A DNA stretch of 64,000 nucleotides, taken from NCBI GenBank assembly GCA_017417055.1, contig JAFPZX010000072.1, forward strand, positions 1 to 64,000, in the 5' to 3' direction. This document shows positions 24,818-32,949 of this stretch, piece by piece. The notes under the pieces were generated by a model. That model did not search any database and was not told where the DNA came from. It saw nothing but the letters and a program-made list of their open reading frames with translations. The first letter of the stretch is position 1, and every line of letters starts with the position of its first letter. This stretch comes from Anaerolineaceae bacterium (lineage in GTDB: Bacteria; Chloroflexota; Anaerolineae; Anaerolineales; Anaerolineaceae). Position numbers and translations under genes: made by a program.

Positions 24818-26557
24818 TTGAAAAATATCAGACGTATCCTAAGCTACCTCAAGCGATATAAAAAATACGCGATTCTGGCGCCAATCACGGTTTCCATCGA
24901 AGTTCTCCTGGAAATCTGGATTCCTTACCTGATGGCCGACATCATCGACGTCGGCATCGCCAACAAAGACTCCAACTACGTGATCCGCATCGGCGCTCTG
25001 ATGGTTCTTGCCGCCATTGTCTCCCTCGTTTTCGGCGTATTGTCCGGCCGTTTTGCCGCGCTGGCAGCCACAGGGCTGTCACGCAACCTGCGCCGGGCCA
25101 TGTTCAACAAAATTCAGGACTTCTCCTTTTCCAACACCGACCACTTCAGCACGCCCTCGCTCATTACCCGCATGACGACAGACATGAACTTTGTGCAGAT
25201 GACCGTGATGATGATCGTCCGGATGCTCATCCGCGGCCCGCTGATGATGATCGCTGCGACCATCATGACCTTCCGCATCAATTCAGAGCTGGCGGTCATC
25301 TACCTGATCGCGATTCCCTTCCTTGCCGGAATGATCGCCTTTATTTTCTCCAAAGCACATGGATACTTTATCCAAATGTTCAAGAAATATGACAAACTCA
25401 ACGGATCGATCCAGGAGAACCTGATCGGCATCCGTGTGGTCAAATCCTTCGTCCGCCGGGATCACGAAGATGAGAAATTCATCAAATCCGCCACGGATGT
25501 AATGGAAACCTCCATGCACGCGGAGCGCTACGTCACGCTGAACGGTCCGGTAATGATGCTCACGGTCAACATCTGCATCATCGCGCTGTTATGGTTCGGC
25601 GGAAAGCGCATCATTGTCGGGAACATGCAGGCAGGCGAACTGATCAGCTTTATCAACTACACGAATCAAATATTGATCCAGCTGATGATGATCTCCATGG
25701 TGATGGTCAACCTGGTCATCTCCCGCGAATCCGTCGCCCGTATTTTGGAAGTACTGGATGAAAAACTGGACCTTACCGATGACAAGGCTGACAAAGCCCT
25801 CTTTCCGTCCAACGGCGACGTCCGTTTTGACCATGTCTCCTTCAATTATTCCTCCCGTAAAGACAGCAGCGACACGACACTCACCGACATCGATCTGGAC
25901 ATCCCGAGCGGCTCCATGGTCGGCGTCATCGGCGGAACCGGGTCCGGAAAATCCACCTTCGTCCAGCTTATCCCGCGGCTTTATGACGTCACCAAAGGTT
26001 CCGTGAAGGTTGGCGGACACGACGTCCGCGAGTACACGCTCAAAAACCTGCGTAATTCCGTTGCCATCGTCTTGCAGAAAAACGTTCTCTTCTCCGGGAC
26101 GATCAAAGAGAACCTGCGATGGGGCAATGAAAACGCCACAGATGAGGAAATCATCGCCGCCTGTAAATCCGCACGGGCGCACGACTTCATCATGTCCTTC
26201 CCGGATGGTTACGACACCGAACTGACACAAGGCGGAACAAACGTCTCGGGCGGACAGAAGCAGCGTCTCTGCATCGCCCGCGCCCTGCTCAAGAATCCGA
26301 AAGTGATGATCCTGGATGACTCCACCAGCGCTGTGGACACCGCGACCGAAGCCGCGATCCGCACCGCACTGCGGGACCATTACAAAGATATCACCACCAT
26401 CATCATCGCCCAGCGCATCACCTCCGTGATGGACGCGGACAAGATCATCGTGCTCGATGAAGGCCGCGTCAACGGGTTCGGAACCCATGAGGAACTGATG
26501 AAGACTAACGAGATCTACCGCGAAGTCTATGAATCTCAGCAGAAAGGAGCGGAATAA
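24818..26557 (+). CDS. Heterodimeric ABC exporter subunit with degenerate ATP site
   Basis: 579 residues; TTG start at 24818 with AAGGAGG nine bases before. Residues 1-320 form a six-helix exporter domain; the nucleotide-binding domain has Walker A GGTGSGKST, Q-loop VLQKNVLF, signature VSGGQKQR and Walker B VMILDDSTSAVD. The catalytic Glu after Walker B is Asp, the hallmark of the degenerate subunit in heterodimeric exporters such as TM287/288 and BmrC/D. Its H-loop region reads IIIAQRI, with Gln for the usual His, which again marks a weak site. It pairs with the next gene. Confidence 0.92.
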   Translation: MKNIRRILSYLKRYKKYAILAPITVSIEVLLEIWIPYLMADIIDVGIANKDSNYVIRIGALMVLAAIVSLVFGVLSGRFAALAATGLSRNLRRAMFNKIQDFSFSNTDHFSTPSLITRMTTDMNFVQMTVMMIVRMLIRGPLMMIAATIMTFRINSELAVIYLIAIPFLAGMIAFIFSKAHGYFIQMFKKYDKLNGSIQENLIGIRVVKSFVRRDHEDEKFIKSATDVMETSMHAERYVTLNGPVMMLTVNICIIALLWFGGKRIIVGNMQAGELISFINYTNQILIQLMMISMVMVNLVISRESVARILEVLDEKLDLTDDKADKALFPSNGDVRFDHVSFNYSSRKDSSDTTLTDIDLDIPSGSMVGVIGGTGSGKSTFVQLIPRLYDVTKGSVKVGGHDVREYTLKNLRNSVAIVLQKNVLFSGTIKENLRWGNENATDEEIIAACKSARAHDFIMSFPDGYDTELTQGGTNVSGGQKQRLCIARALLKNPKVMILDDSTSAVDTATEAAIRTALRDHYKDITTIIIAQRITSVMDADKIIVLDEGRVNGFGTHEELMKTNEIYREVYESQQKGAE

Positions 26558-28479
26558 TGGCAGACAAAAAGAAATATCAACAGTCAGAAGGCGCCGGGAA
26601 CCGCGGACGCGGCAGACGGATCGAAAAACCCCAAAATGCCGGCAAAACGCTGGTCCGCATCCTGAGCTACCTGAGCCATTATAAAACGCGGCTCATCATC
26701 GCAGCTGTCAGTATGGTCGTGACCGCACTGGCTTCTGTCGGGGGCACTTACTTCCTCAAGCCTGCGCTGAACGACTATATCGTCCCGCTCATCGGGCAGG
26801 AAAATCCGGACCTCAGCGGATTTATCCGCACGCTGTGCATCATGGCTGCCTTTTACCTCACCGGCACGCTTGCGAATTTCACACTGCAGCGCATGATGAT
26901 CACCATCACCAACGGGACCATGCGGCGCATCCGCATCGAAATGTTCACGCACATGCAGGATCTGCCGCTGCGCTTTTTTGATTCACACACGCACGGCTCC
27001 ATCATGAGCACCTACACCAACGACACCGACACCCTGCGTGAAATGATCGCGCAGTCTATTCCGCAGATGATCAACTCCGTCATCACCGTTGTGAGCGTCT
27101 TTACGATGATGTTGATCCTGAGCTGGCAGATGACCCTCATCGTGATTTTGTGGATCGTGGTTATGTTTTATTTGCTGCGGCTCGTCACATCCAACAGCTC
27201 AAAGTATTTTATCCGCCAGCAAAAGGAACTGAGCATCACCAACGGATATGTTGAGGAAATGATCGAGGGAGCCAAGGTCATCAAGGTCTTTAACCATGAA
27301 CCAATCGTCAAGGACGAATTCAACGAACTGAGCGATGACCTGTTCCACGCGGCCAGCACCGCAAACACCTTCGCGAACATCCTGTGGCCAATCATGGGGA
27401 ACTTATCCTATATTGTTTATGCTATTCTGGCAGTGGTCGGAGCGGTTCTGGCGATCCATGGCATCACCGATGTCGGTACCATCGGCGCGTTCCTGCAATA
27501 TTCCAGGAACTTTTCCCAGCCAATCACCCAAATGTCCCAGCAGATCAATTCCGTCCTCACCGCGCTGGCAGGGGCAGAACGCATCTTCCGCCTGCTGGAT
27601 GAACCGGTGGAAGTGGACGACGGGAACGTCACGCTGGTCCGTGCGAATATCGCTCAGGATGGCACCATCACCGAGTCCAAAGAGCGCACCGGTCACTGGG
27701 CATGGAAGGTTCCGCAAGCGGACGGCTCTTTTGCCTACGTTGAACTGAAGGGCGATGTGCGCTTCAAGGATGTCACCTTTGGCTATGATCCGGAAAAGAC
27801 CGTGCTGCACAACATCAGCCTGTACGCCAAACCGGGTCAGAAAATCGCCTTTGTCGGCTCTACCGGGGCAGGAAAGACCACCATCACCAACCTCATCAAC
27901 CGCTTCTATGACATTCAGGAGGGTGAGATCACTTATGACGGTCTGAACGTCAAGTCCATCAAGAAGGATGACCTGCGCCGTTCACTCGGCATGGTGCTGC
28001 AGGATACGCACCTCTTCACGGGTACCGTTGAGGAGAACATCCGCTACGGGAAACTGGATGCTACCCACGAGGACGTCGTGAAGGCTGCCAGGCTTGCGAA
28101 TGCGGATTTCTTTATCCGCCATCTGCCGGATGGGTACAACACCGTGCTGACCGCGGATGGCGCCAACTTATCCCAGGGACAGCGCCAGCTGCTGAACATT
28201 GCCCGGGCGGCTGTGGCAGATCCACCGGTGCTGATCCTGGATGAGGCGACTTCTTCTATCGATACCCGCACGGAATCACTCATCGAGAAGGGTATGGACA
28301 GCCTGATGAAAGGCCGCACGGTCTTCGTCATCGCGCACCGGCTTTCGACGGTACGTAATTCCAATGCCATCATGGTTCTGGAAAAGGGCGACATCATCGA
28401 ACGCGGCGACCACAACCAGCTCCTTGAACAAAAAGGCCGCTACTATCAGCTATATACCGGAATGTTTGAATTGAGCTGA
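26557..28479 (+). CDS. Heterodimeric ABC exporter subunit with canonical ATP site
   Basis: 640 residues; the ATG shares one base with the preceding stop (TAATG). After a basic, Gly-rich N-terminus (GAGNRGRGRRIEK) come six helices and a nucleotide-binding domain with Walker A GSTGAGKTT, signature LSQGQRQLL, Walker B VLILDEATSSID (Glu kept) and H-loop VIAHRLST. An insert of about 40 residues (NIAQDGTITESKERTGHWAW) lies between the membrane domain and the ATPase domain, as in many BmrD-type partners. The pair likely exports drugs, lipids or peptides. Confidence 0.92.
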   Translation: MADKKKYQQSEGAGNRGRGRRIEKPQNAGKTLVRILSYLSHYKTRLIIAAVSMVVTALASVGGTYFLKPALNDYIVPLIGQENPDLSGFIRTLCIMAAFYLTGTLANFTLQRMMITITNGTMRRIRIEMFTHMQDLPLRFFDSHTHGSIMSTYTNDTDTLREMIAQSIPQMINSVITVVSVFTMMLILSWQMTLIVILWIVVMFYLLRLVTSNSSKYFIRQQKELSITNGYVEEMIEGAKVIKVFNHEPIVKDEFNELSDDLFHAASTANTFANILWPIMGNLSYIVYAILAVVGAVLAIHGITDVGTIGAFLQYSRNFSQPITQMSQQINSVLTALAGAERIFRLLDEPVEVDDGNVTLVRANIAQDGTITESKERTGHWAWKVPQADGSFAYVELKGDVRFKDVTFGYDPEKTVLHNISLYAKPGQKIAFVGSTGAGKTTITNLINRFYDIQEGEITYDGLNVKSIKKDDLRRSLGMVLQDTHLFTGTVEENIRYGKLDATHEDVVKAARLANADFFIRHLPDGYNTVLTADGANLSQGQRQLLNIARAAVADPPVLILDEATSSIDTRTESLIEKGMDSLMKGRTVFVIAHRLSTVRNSNAIMVLEKGDIIERGDHNQLLEQKGRYYQLYTGMFELS

Positions 28480-28486
28480 GTGATTA

Positions 28487-28542
28487 GTGTTCAGTGGCCA
28501 GCAGTCAGTGGTTAGTAGTTAGCAGCTGGCAGTTGGTAGTTG
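28487..28542 (+). repeat. Heptanucleotide run (CAGTGGT/TAGCAGC type)
   Basis: Eight 7-base units: TCAGTGG, CCAGCAG, TCAGTGG, TTAGTAG, TTAGCAG, CTGGCAG and TTGGTAG, directly after the exporter stop. Confidence 0.75.
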
Positions 28543-28556
28543 ATTTACGATTCATT

Positions 28557-28605
28557 GAGGCGCAGCCCGCACCTTTTGGAACAGGAGCTGCGTCTCATGT
28601 GTTTT
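28557..28605 (+). terminator. Hairpin terminator of the exporter operon
   Basis: GAGGCGCAGC ... GCTGCGTCTC with a ~25-base loop, followed by ATGTGTTTTG. It lies between the exporter and the convergent toxin gene. Confidence 0.55.
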
Positions 28606-28623
28606 GTTCGGAACTATAACAAT

Positions 28624-28890
28624 TTAACGTTCATAATGCGTCCAGAGGCTTACGATTTTGATGATCTTTTCCGACTCATAAACTTCATAGACAAGCCAAT
28701 GCTGAATATTGATCCGTCTGGAGATCAGTCCACATAAATCACCGACCAATTTTTCATATTCAGGTAGTGACTGATAAGGGTTTTCTCGAATCAGGTCAAT
28801 CAGCCTTTTTGCTTTTTCATCCAGATGAGCTGCTTTCAGGTTCGGGATATCTTTCAGAGCAGTTTGGGTATAAACGATTTTATACATCAT
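28624..28890 (-). CDS. yoeB: YoeB-type mRNA interferase toxin
   Basis: 88 residues from the ATG at 28890, which overlaps the antitoxin stop by one base (TGATG); a GTG at 28896 is possible. The ending LVGDLCGLISRRINIQHWLV, followed by IVSLWTHYER, is the YoeB/Txe core with the Arg pair and the C-terminal His-Tyr needed for ribosome-dependent mRNA cleavage. Partner of the YefM-like protein encoded upstream. Confidence 0.92.
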   Translation of the reverse strand: MMYKIVYTQTALKDIPNLKAAHLDEKAKRLIDLIRENPYQSLPEYEKLVGDLCGLISRRINIQHWLVYEVYESEKIIKIVSLWTHYER

Positions 28891-29138
28891 CACCACTCAA
28901 CTAAATCTTCAGAAACCGTTTCATCCAATGGAGTCTGAAGCCCATCGATGAGTTTTTCACGCATTTCTGGAATAGATGTCAGATACAGTGTCTCCATCAA
29001 GCTGTTATAATCGTCTTCACTGATCACAACTGCATTTCCATCCTTTGTAACAATATGCAAAATTTCATTGAAACGAACAGTCTTTTCAAGCATTCCATAG
29101 ATATTCTTCCGGAAATTTGTCACCGTGGTAGTATTCAT
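28890..29138 (-). CDS. yefM: YefM/Phd-type antitoxin
   Basis: 82 residues. Its N-terminus, TTVTNFRKNIYGMLEKTVRF, and the following KDGNAVVISEDDYNSLMETL are typical Phd/YefM DNA-binding domain; the C-terminal part, acidic (LDETVSEDLVEW), wraps the toxin. It represses its own promoter with the toxin. Upstream, 29155-29215, the AT-rich DNA has TATAACGTAC and inverted partners that may be the operator. Confidence 0.92.
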   Translation of the reverse strand: MNTTTVTNFRKNIYGMLEKTVRFNEILHIVTKDGNAVVISEDDYNSLMETLYLTSIPEMREKLIDGLQTPLDETVSEDLVEW

Positions 29139-29225
29139 TTCACATATTCTCCTTTAGAAACGTACATTATAACGTACGGCGCTAAAATTGTCGATCACGA
29201 TATAGAGAATAGTATCATTTACGAC

Positions 29226-29254
29226 TTGATTTTCCGGGAAAAATCGGGTATGAT
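29226..29254 (+). promoter_or_regulatory. Promoter for the gtrA-like gene
   Basis: TTGATT at 29226-29231, 17-base spacer, TATGAT at 29249-29254. It starts a ~110-base leader before the ATG at 29371. Confidence 0.65.
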
Positions 29255-29261
29255 ATAAGAA

Positions 29262-29356
29262 AGTTCGAAAGAGCTTTACGGAAGGCGTCCCACCGCCTAA
29301 ATCCCAAAGGGGGAACGATAAGGTCAAAGAGGGAGAATTACCTCCCTCTTCTTTAT
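29262..29356 (+). promoter_or_regulatory. Structured leader with terminal hairpin upstream of the gtrA-like gene
   Basis: Three stems can be drawn: AGGCG-TCCCAC-CGCCT (29283-29298), CCC-AAA-GGG (29302-29311), and AAAGAGGGAG-AATTA-CCTCCCTCTT (29326-29350) followed by CTTTATT. GTTC near the start can pair with GAAC at 29312-29316 to enclose the first two. The last stem looks like an intrinsic terminator ahead of the gene, so the leader may be an attenuator or riboswitch. I could not match it to a known class. Confidence 0.5.
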
Positions 29357-29370
29357 TATGAAAGAACAAA

Positions 29371-29778
29371 ATGATCAAAGAACTTTGGACAAAATATAAG
29401 AGTTTCATTATGTATGCCGTGTTCGGCGCGCTGACCACCGTGGTCAATATGGCGGCTTATTTCCTCAGCTATAACGTGCTGCACATCCCCAATGTGCCAT
29501 CCACGATCATCGCCTGGGTGCTGGCCGTTATCTTCGCATTCATCACGAATAAATTGTGGGTGTTCGACAGTCCGTCGTTCGATTCGCAGACCCTGAAGCA
29601 TGAGATCCCGACCTTTTTCGGCGCACGGGTCGCCACCGGTATTCTGGATGTGCTCATCATGTACCTGGCCGTTGACCTGGCTCATATGAATCCAACGGTC
29701 TGGAAGCTCATCAGCAATGTACTGGTCATCATTATTAATTATGTTGCCAGCAAACTGGTGATTTTCAGGAAGAAATAG
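29371..29778 (+). CDS. GtrA-family membrane protein
   Basis: 135 residues with four predicted membrane helices: FIMYAVFGALTTVVNMAAYF, STIIAWVLAVIFAFITNKLW, GILDVLIMYLAVDL and LISNVLVIIINYVASKLVIF. The motif NYxxSKxxVF near the C-terminus (NYVASKLVIFRKK) and FxxNKLWVF are standard for GtrA proteins, which are thought to flip polyprenyl-linked sugars or support cell-surface polysaccharide synthesis. No glycosyltransferase partner lies beside it. Confidence 0.88.
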   Translation: MIKELWTKYKSFIMYAVFGALTTVVNMAAYFLSYNVLHIPNVPSTIIAWVLAVIFAFITNKLWVFDSPSFDSQTLKHEIPTFFGARVATGILDVLIMYLAVDLAHMNPTVWKLISNVLVIIINYVASKLVIFRKK

Positions 29779-29787
29779 CCGGAAGAT

Positions 29788-29822
29788 GTTAGCAGTTAGT
29801 AGTTGGTAGCTGGTATTTGATG
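29788..29822 (+). repeat. Short heptanucleotide run
   Basis: Units TTAGCAG, TTAGTAG, TTGGTAG and CTGGTAT after the gtrA-like gene. Confidence 0.6.
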
Positions 29823-29827
29823 GTTAA

Positions 29828-30122
29828 GGGGCTGTCGCACATAATCATATAGGAAAAGCCTGCCGGAGGGAATGCTTCGCAGGGACGCGGCGAGCAGCGC
29901 AGCCTTGCCAGCAAAAATTCTTCCCGCGTCCTTTTTTAACAGTCGGGGGACACGCGCTGAGCAAGCTCACGCGTGTCCCCTGACACCCCCTTATAATACT
30001 CCATGGTGCGGGCAAAACTCAGGCAGGCAAGACCCGCTGCTCGCCGCACCATTGCGAAGCATACGCTCTTGATGGCAGTTCAAAAATGGCTGCCATAAAC
30101 TCAAAAAAAGTGCGACAGCCCC
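29828..30122. mobile_element. 295-bp MITE with 13-bp perfect terminal inverted repeats
   Basis: Ends are GGGGCTGTCGCAC (29828-29840) and GTGCGACAGCCCC (30110-30122), extended by AA/TT. No transposase frame inside; a hairpin GGGGGACACGCG...CACGCGTGTCCCC lies in the middle. The terminal sequence is of the kind seen in IS1182/IS1634-type elements, so a related full-length IS elsewhere could move it. Target duplication is not obvious. Confidence 0.75.
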
Positions 30123-30241
30123 TTTTTGTTTTATTAAATTTTTATTGATATTTGTTCTGTTTTCTTGACATCAATATAATTCACCGTTATTATTATAGAA
30201 AATACGCATTTTTTAGAACACTTTGTTTGGAGAACAGATTT

Positions 30242-30613
30242 ATGACACATGTAATTATCGCTATTGACGGGAACACCTATATTCACAAAGATTACGCCAA
30301 AACCGCGGATGAGATTTACCGCGAGATCAAACTCGGAGCATTCGACAGCCCGATTCCATTGAAGGACCCGACAGCCGTCAAACTCCAAAACTATCTGCTG
30401 GTTGCTGAAAGAGAAGCCGCACCGCTGCTGAGTACGAACCAATTAAATATTCTTGAAATGCTTTCCATGGGCGCCAGCGAGACAGAAATCTCCCGCGCCA
30501 TGCAGCTTTCCTACAGCGGGATCCGCCATCATATTGATTCGCTCAAACAAAAATTCAACGTCACCACCAGGGAGGAACTGATCAGCATATATTGCAGGAA
30601 TTATAGGTTTTAG
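30242..30613 (+). CDS. Small LuxR/GerE-type helix-turn-helix protein
   Basis: 123 residues from the ATG at 30242 (TTTGGAGAACAG before it). Residues 1-60 are a short N-terminal region (VIIAIDGNTYIHKDYAKTAD) of unknown role. Residues ~65-123 form a GerE-type HTH: STNQLNILEMLSMGASETEI, then SRAMQLSYSGIRHHIDSLKQ and the end KFNVTTREELI. There is no receiver or sensor domain. It may bind DNA as a small response-type regulator. Confidence 0.75.
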   Translation: MTHVIIAIDGNTYIHKDYAKTADEIYREIKLGAFDSPIPLKDPTAVKLQNYLLVAEREAAPLLSTNQLNILEMLSMGASETEISRAMQLSYSGIRHHIDSLKQKFNVTTREELISIYCRNYRF

Positions 30614-31337
30614 GTTTTAGGTGTTAGGGAATGGGAGTCAGACGTGAGGAGTAAGCAGTAAGGATTAAGGAGTAAATTTCGAGTATTGATCAATATCCAA
30701 ATAATAATCATACGGTAGATAGCCTCTGATAGCCGAGCATCTGACATCTGACACCTGACACCTGACACCTGAAACCTGATAACTGATACCAGAAACCTGA
30801 AACCTATTTGCAAACTGGCACGGCTCTTGCAACATATATGTTATGAAAAGGGCAATTTTTCGGAGGATTTTTTCCCTGAATTTTTTCAATTTTGTCAAGG
30901 GAAAAAGTATAACAAATTTGGCCTTTTCCAAAACTGGCAAAGAAGCTGAAAATGGGCTGACTGAATCAAGTTTTAAGAAACATAGACTTAGAACATAAGT
31001 TTTCTGTCTATGCGCAATTTGTACCTGACTTCGGTGAGGAGCCTTTTAAATTCGATGAAAAACAGCCTGTTTTGAAACGGATTTTCCTAAAATTTCAAAT
31101 CTTTTAAGATAAGGAATCTTAAAGGATTCTCTTATTTTAAGGTTAACACCTTCGGCTGAACCCCTTTTTCCCATTCTGTTTTTTATGTTAAAATAATCTC
31201 ACTTCGGACGGGCAGAAGCGATTTCCAAATCAAAGCCCGGAATTCATCCGGAAAGGTTAGATCAACGGTCATTCTCGTAACCACCGTTACCACGGCGGGC
31301 AGGAGAGGTTTGCGCCCGTATCGGGAATGACCAGAAT
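30614..31337. other. 724-bp gene-free region before dnaA
   Basis: Heptanucleotide runs fill 30614-30665 and 30735-30805 (CACCTGA, CATCTGA, AACCTGA units). AT-rich DNA follows, with a self-complementary segment at about 31105-31144 (AAGATAAGGAATC ... GGATTCTCTTATTTT). The last 140 bases are a GC-richer leader with possible pairing between CGGGCAGAAGCG-type and GCGCCCGT segments. I found no DnaA box (TTATCCACA-like) on either strand, so an origin is not supported here. Confidence 0.55.
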
Positions 31338-32783
31338 GTGACAAGACAGACAATGGTTAGAAGAAACGAGAACCCTCAACCTCATATTCTCAACGGCGCA
31401 GCAGAATCCGCACAGAATGTCTGGAATGCCGCCATGTCTCAAATGAAGGGGAGCATGGACCGGCAGACATTCAGCACCTTACTCGGGAGTGCAGAGCTGC
31501 TCGCCTGCGAGGATGGGGTTTATACCGTCGGCATGACCAATGGCTTCACCCGTGACTGGGCCGAGCAGCGGCTGAGCGGTACGATCGAAAAGATCCTCAC
31601 CGCCATGTCCGACACCCCTCAAAAAGTCACATTCGTCGTTTCCGGCACCTGGCAGCCTTCCAACACAGCAGAACCCGCGGCAAAAGAATCCGAGTCAACG
31701 CCTGCTGAGATGCCGAAGGCTGCCGAAGAACCGGTGCCCGCACCACAGCCGTCCGTTCAAACAAAACCGCGTTCTGAAAGTATTTTAGCACGGTTTACAT
31801 TTGACAGCTTTGTGGTTTCCAATAACAATAACCTGGCAGCCGCCGCGGCCCGTGCTGTAGCAGACCACCCGGGCGAAGCCTACAACCCGCTGTTCATCTA
31901 TGGCGGCGTGGGTATGGGGAAAACCCATCTGCTGCATGCCATCGGGAATCATCTGAACGGAAGCGGTCAGAAGGTCGTCTTCGCTTCATCCGAGGAATTC
32001 ACAAACGATTTTATCCGCTCCATTCAAAACCGCGATGATGAAACTTTCCGCGAAAAGTACCGTTCGGCAGACGTACTGCTGATCGATGATATTCAGTTCA
32101 TTATCGGCAAGGAAAGTACCCAGGAAGCCTTTTTCCATACTTTCAACAAGCTGTATGAGATGAACAAGCAGATCGTCATCACCTCCGACCGGGCACCAAA
32201 AGCTATGGCGACACTGGATGAACGGATGCGCTCCCGCTTTGAATGGGGGCTTACCGTCGATATCCAGCCTGCGGACCTGGAGACCCGCATCGCCATTCTT
32301 TCCGCCAAAGCACAGCGTGCCGGGAAACCGGTACCAATGGAAGTGCTGGAACAGATCGCGCGTCAGGTAACCTCCAACATCCGTGAACTTGAAGGCGCAC
32401 TCAACCGGGTTCTGGCAGTTTCCGACCTCTGCGGGCACTCGCTTGACCGGGAACTGGTCCGCATGTCCCTGACCGACATGAGCAGCCCGAAACATACCAC
32501 CTCCGCGAATGAAATCATCGAATCTGTTTCCGGTGTGTTTGGGGTGCCGGTGGAAAAGGTGATGAGCCGCGACCGCACCAAGGACGTCGCGCTCACCCGT
32601 CAGGTAATCATGTACCTGATGAGGGAAGAGGCCAATGCCTCACTGCCGCAGATCGGGCAGGCAATGGGCGGACGGGACCACACCACGGTGATCCACGCCT
32701 GCGAAAAGGTCGCGCAGCTGCTGCAGACGGACAACCAGTTCCGCACACGTGTGTTCCGTGCCAAGGATATGATTTTCGGGTAA
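31338..32783 (+). CDS. dnaA: Chromosomal replication initiator DnaA
   Basis: 481 residues from a GTG at 31338 (an ATG at 31353 is an alternative; neither has a strong ribosome site). Domain I (~25-95) has AQNVWNAAMSQMKGSMDRQT; domain II is an Ala/Glu/Pro linker (~95-150); the AAA+ domain III has Walker A GGVGMGKTH (~188-196), Walker B VLLIDDIQFI and sensor-2 region TSNIRELEGALNRV; domain IV holds the DnaA-box signature GRDHTTVIHACEKV. It unwinds the origin to start replication. Unusually, dnaN and the other normal neighbours are absent and the next gene is the convergent giant surface protein. Confidence 0.97.
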   Translation: MTRQTMVRRNENPQPHILNGAAESAQNVWNAAMSQMKGSMDRQTFSTLLGSAELLACEDGVYTVGMTNGFTRDWAEQRLSGTIEKILTAMSDTPQKVTFVVSGTWQPSNTAEPAAKESESTPAEMPKAAEEPVPAPQPSVQTKPRSESILARFTFDSFVVSNNNNLAAAAARAVADHPGEAYNPLFIYGGVGMGKTHLLHAIGNHLNGSGQKVVFASSEEFTNDFIRSIQNRDDETFREKYRSADVLLIDDIQFIIGKESTQEAFFHTFNKLYEMNKQIVITSDRAPKAMATLDERMRSRFEWGLTVDIQPADLETRIAILSAKAQRAGKPVPMEVLEQIARQVTSNIRELEGALNRVLAVSDLCGHSLDRELVRMSLTDMSSPKHTTSANEIIESVSGVFGVPVEKVMSRDRTKDVALTRQVIMYLMREEANASLPQIGQAMGGRDHTTVIHACEKVAQLLQTDNQFRTRVFRAKDMIFG

Positions 32784-32812
32784 CAGCGGGAAGAAAATTT
32801 TTTAGAAAGAAA

Positions 32813-32842
32813 TAGAGGCGCCCTAAGGGCGCCTTTCCATTT
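32813..32842 (+). terminator. Intrinsic terminator after dnaA
   Basis: AGGCGCCC-TAA-GGGCGCCT followed by TTCCATTTT, 30 bases after the stop. Confidence 0.85.
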
Positions 32843-32873
32843 TAAGCAACACAAATATGCTTTACTCAGAGTC

Positions 32874-32945
32874 GCACACAGAGTGCAGTCTTTTTGTGTC
32901 GGCTGCGCGACAACAAAAAGGCAGACCTCTGTGTGCTTTAGAATT
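32874..32945. repeat. Dispersed hairpin element, copy 2 of 5
   Basis: Outer arms GCACACAGAG and CTCTGTGTGC; inner stem CTTTTTGT pairing with ACAAAAAG, with GTCGGCTGCGCGAC as apical stem-loop. Compared with copies 1, 3 and 4 the inner stem has changed on both sides (CCTGCTG/CAGCAGG there). It lies between the converging dnaA and giant gene ends. Confidence 0.75.
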
Positions 32946-32949
32946 ATTT

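Noticed and set aside
29262..29356. Fluoride, glycine, glutamine or guanidine riboswitch before gtrA
   Set aside because: I compared recalled consensus motifs and none fits; left as an unassigned leader.
31105..31330. Replication origin next to dnaA
   Set aside because: No DnaA-box cluster seen on either strand, and dnaN is absent; not supported by sequence alone.
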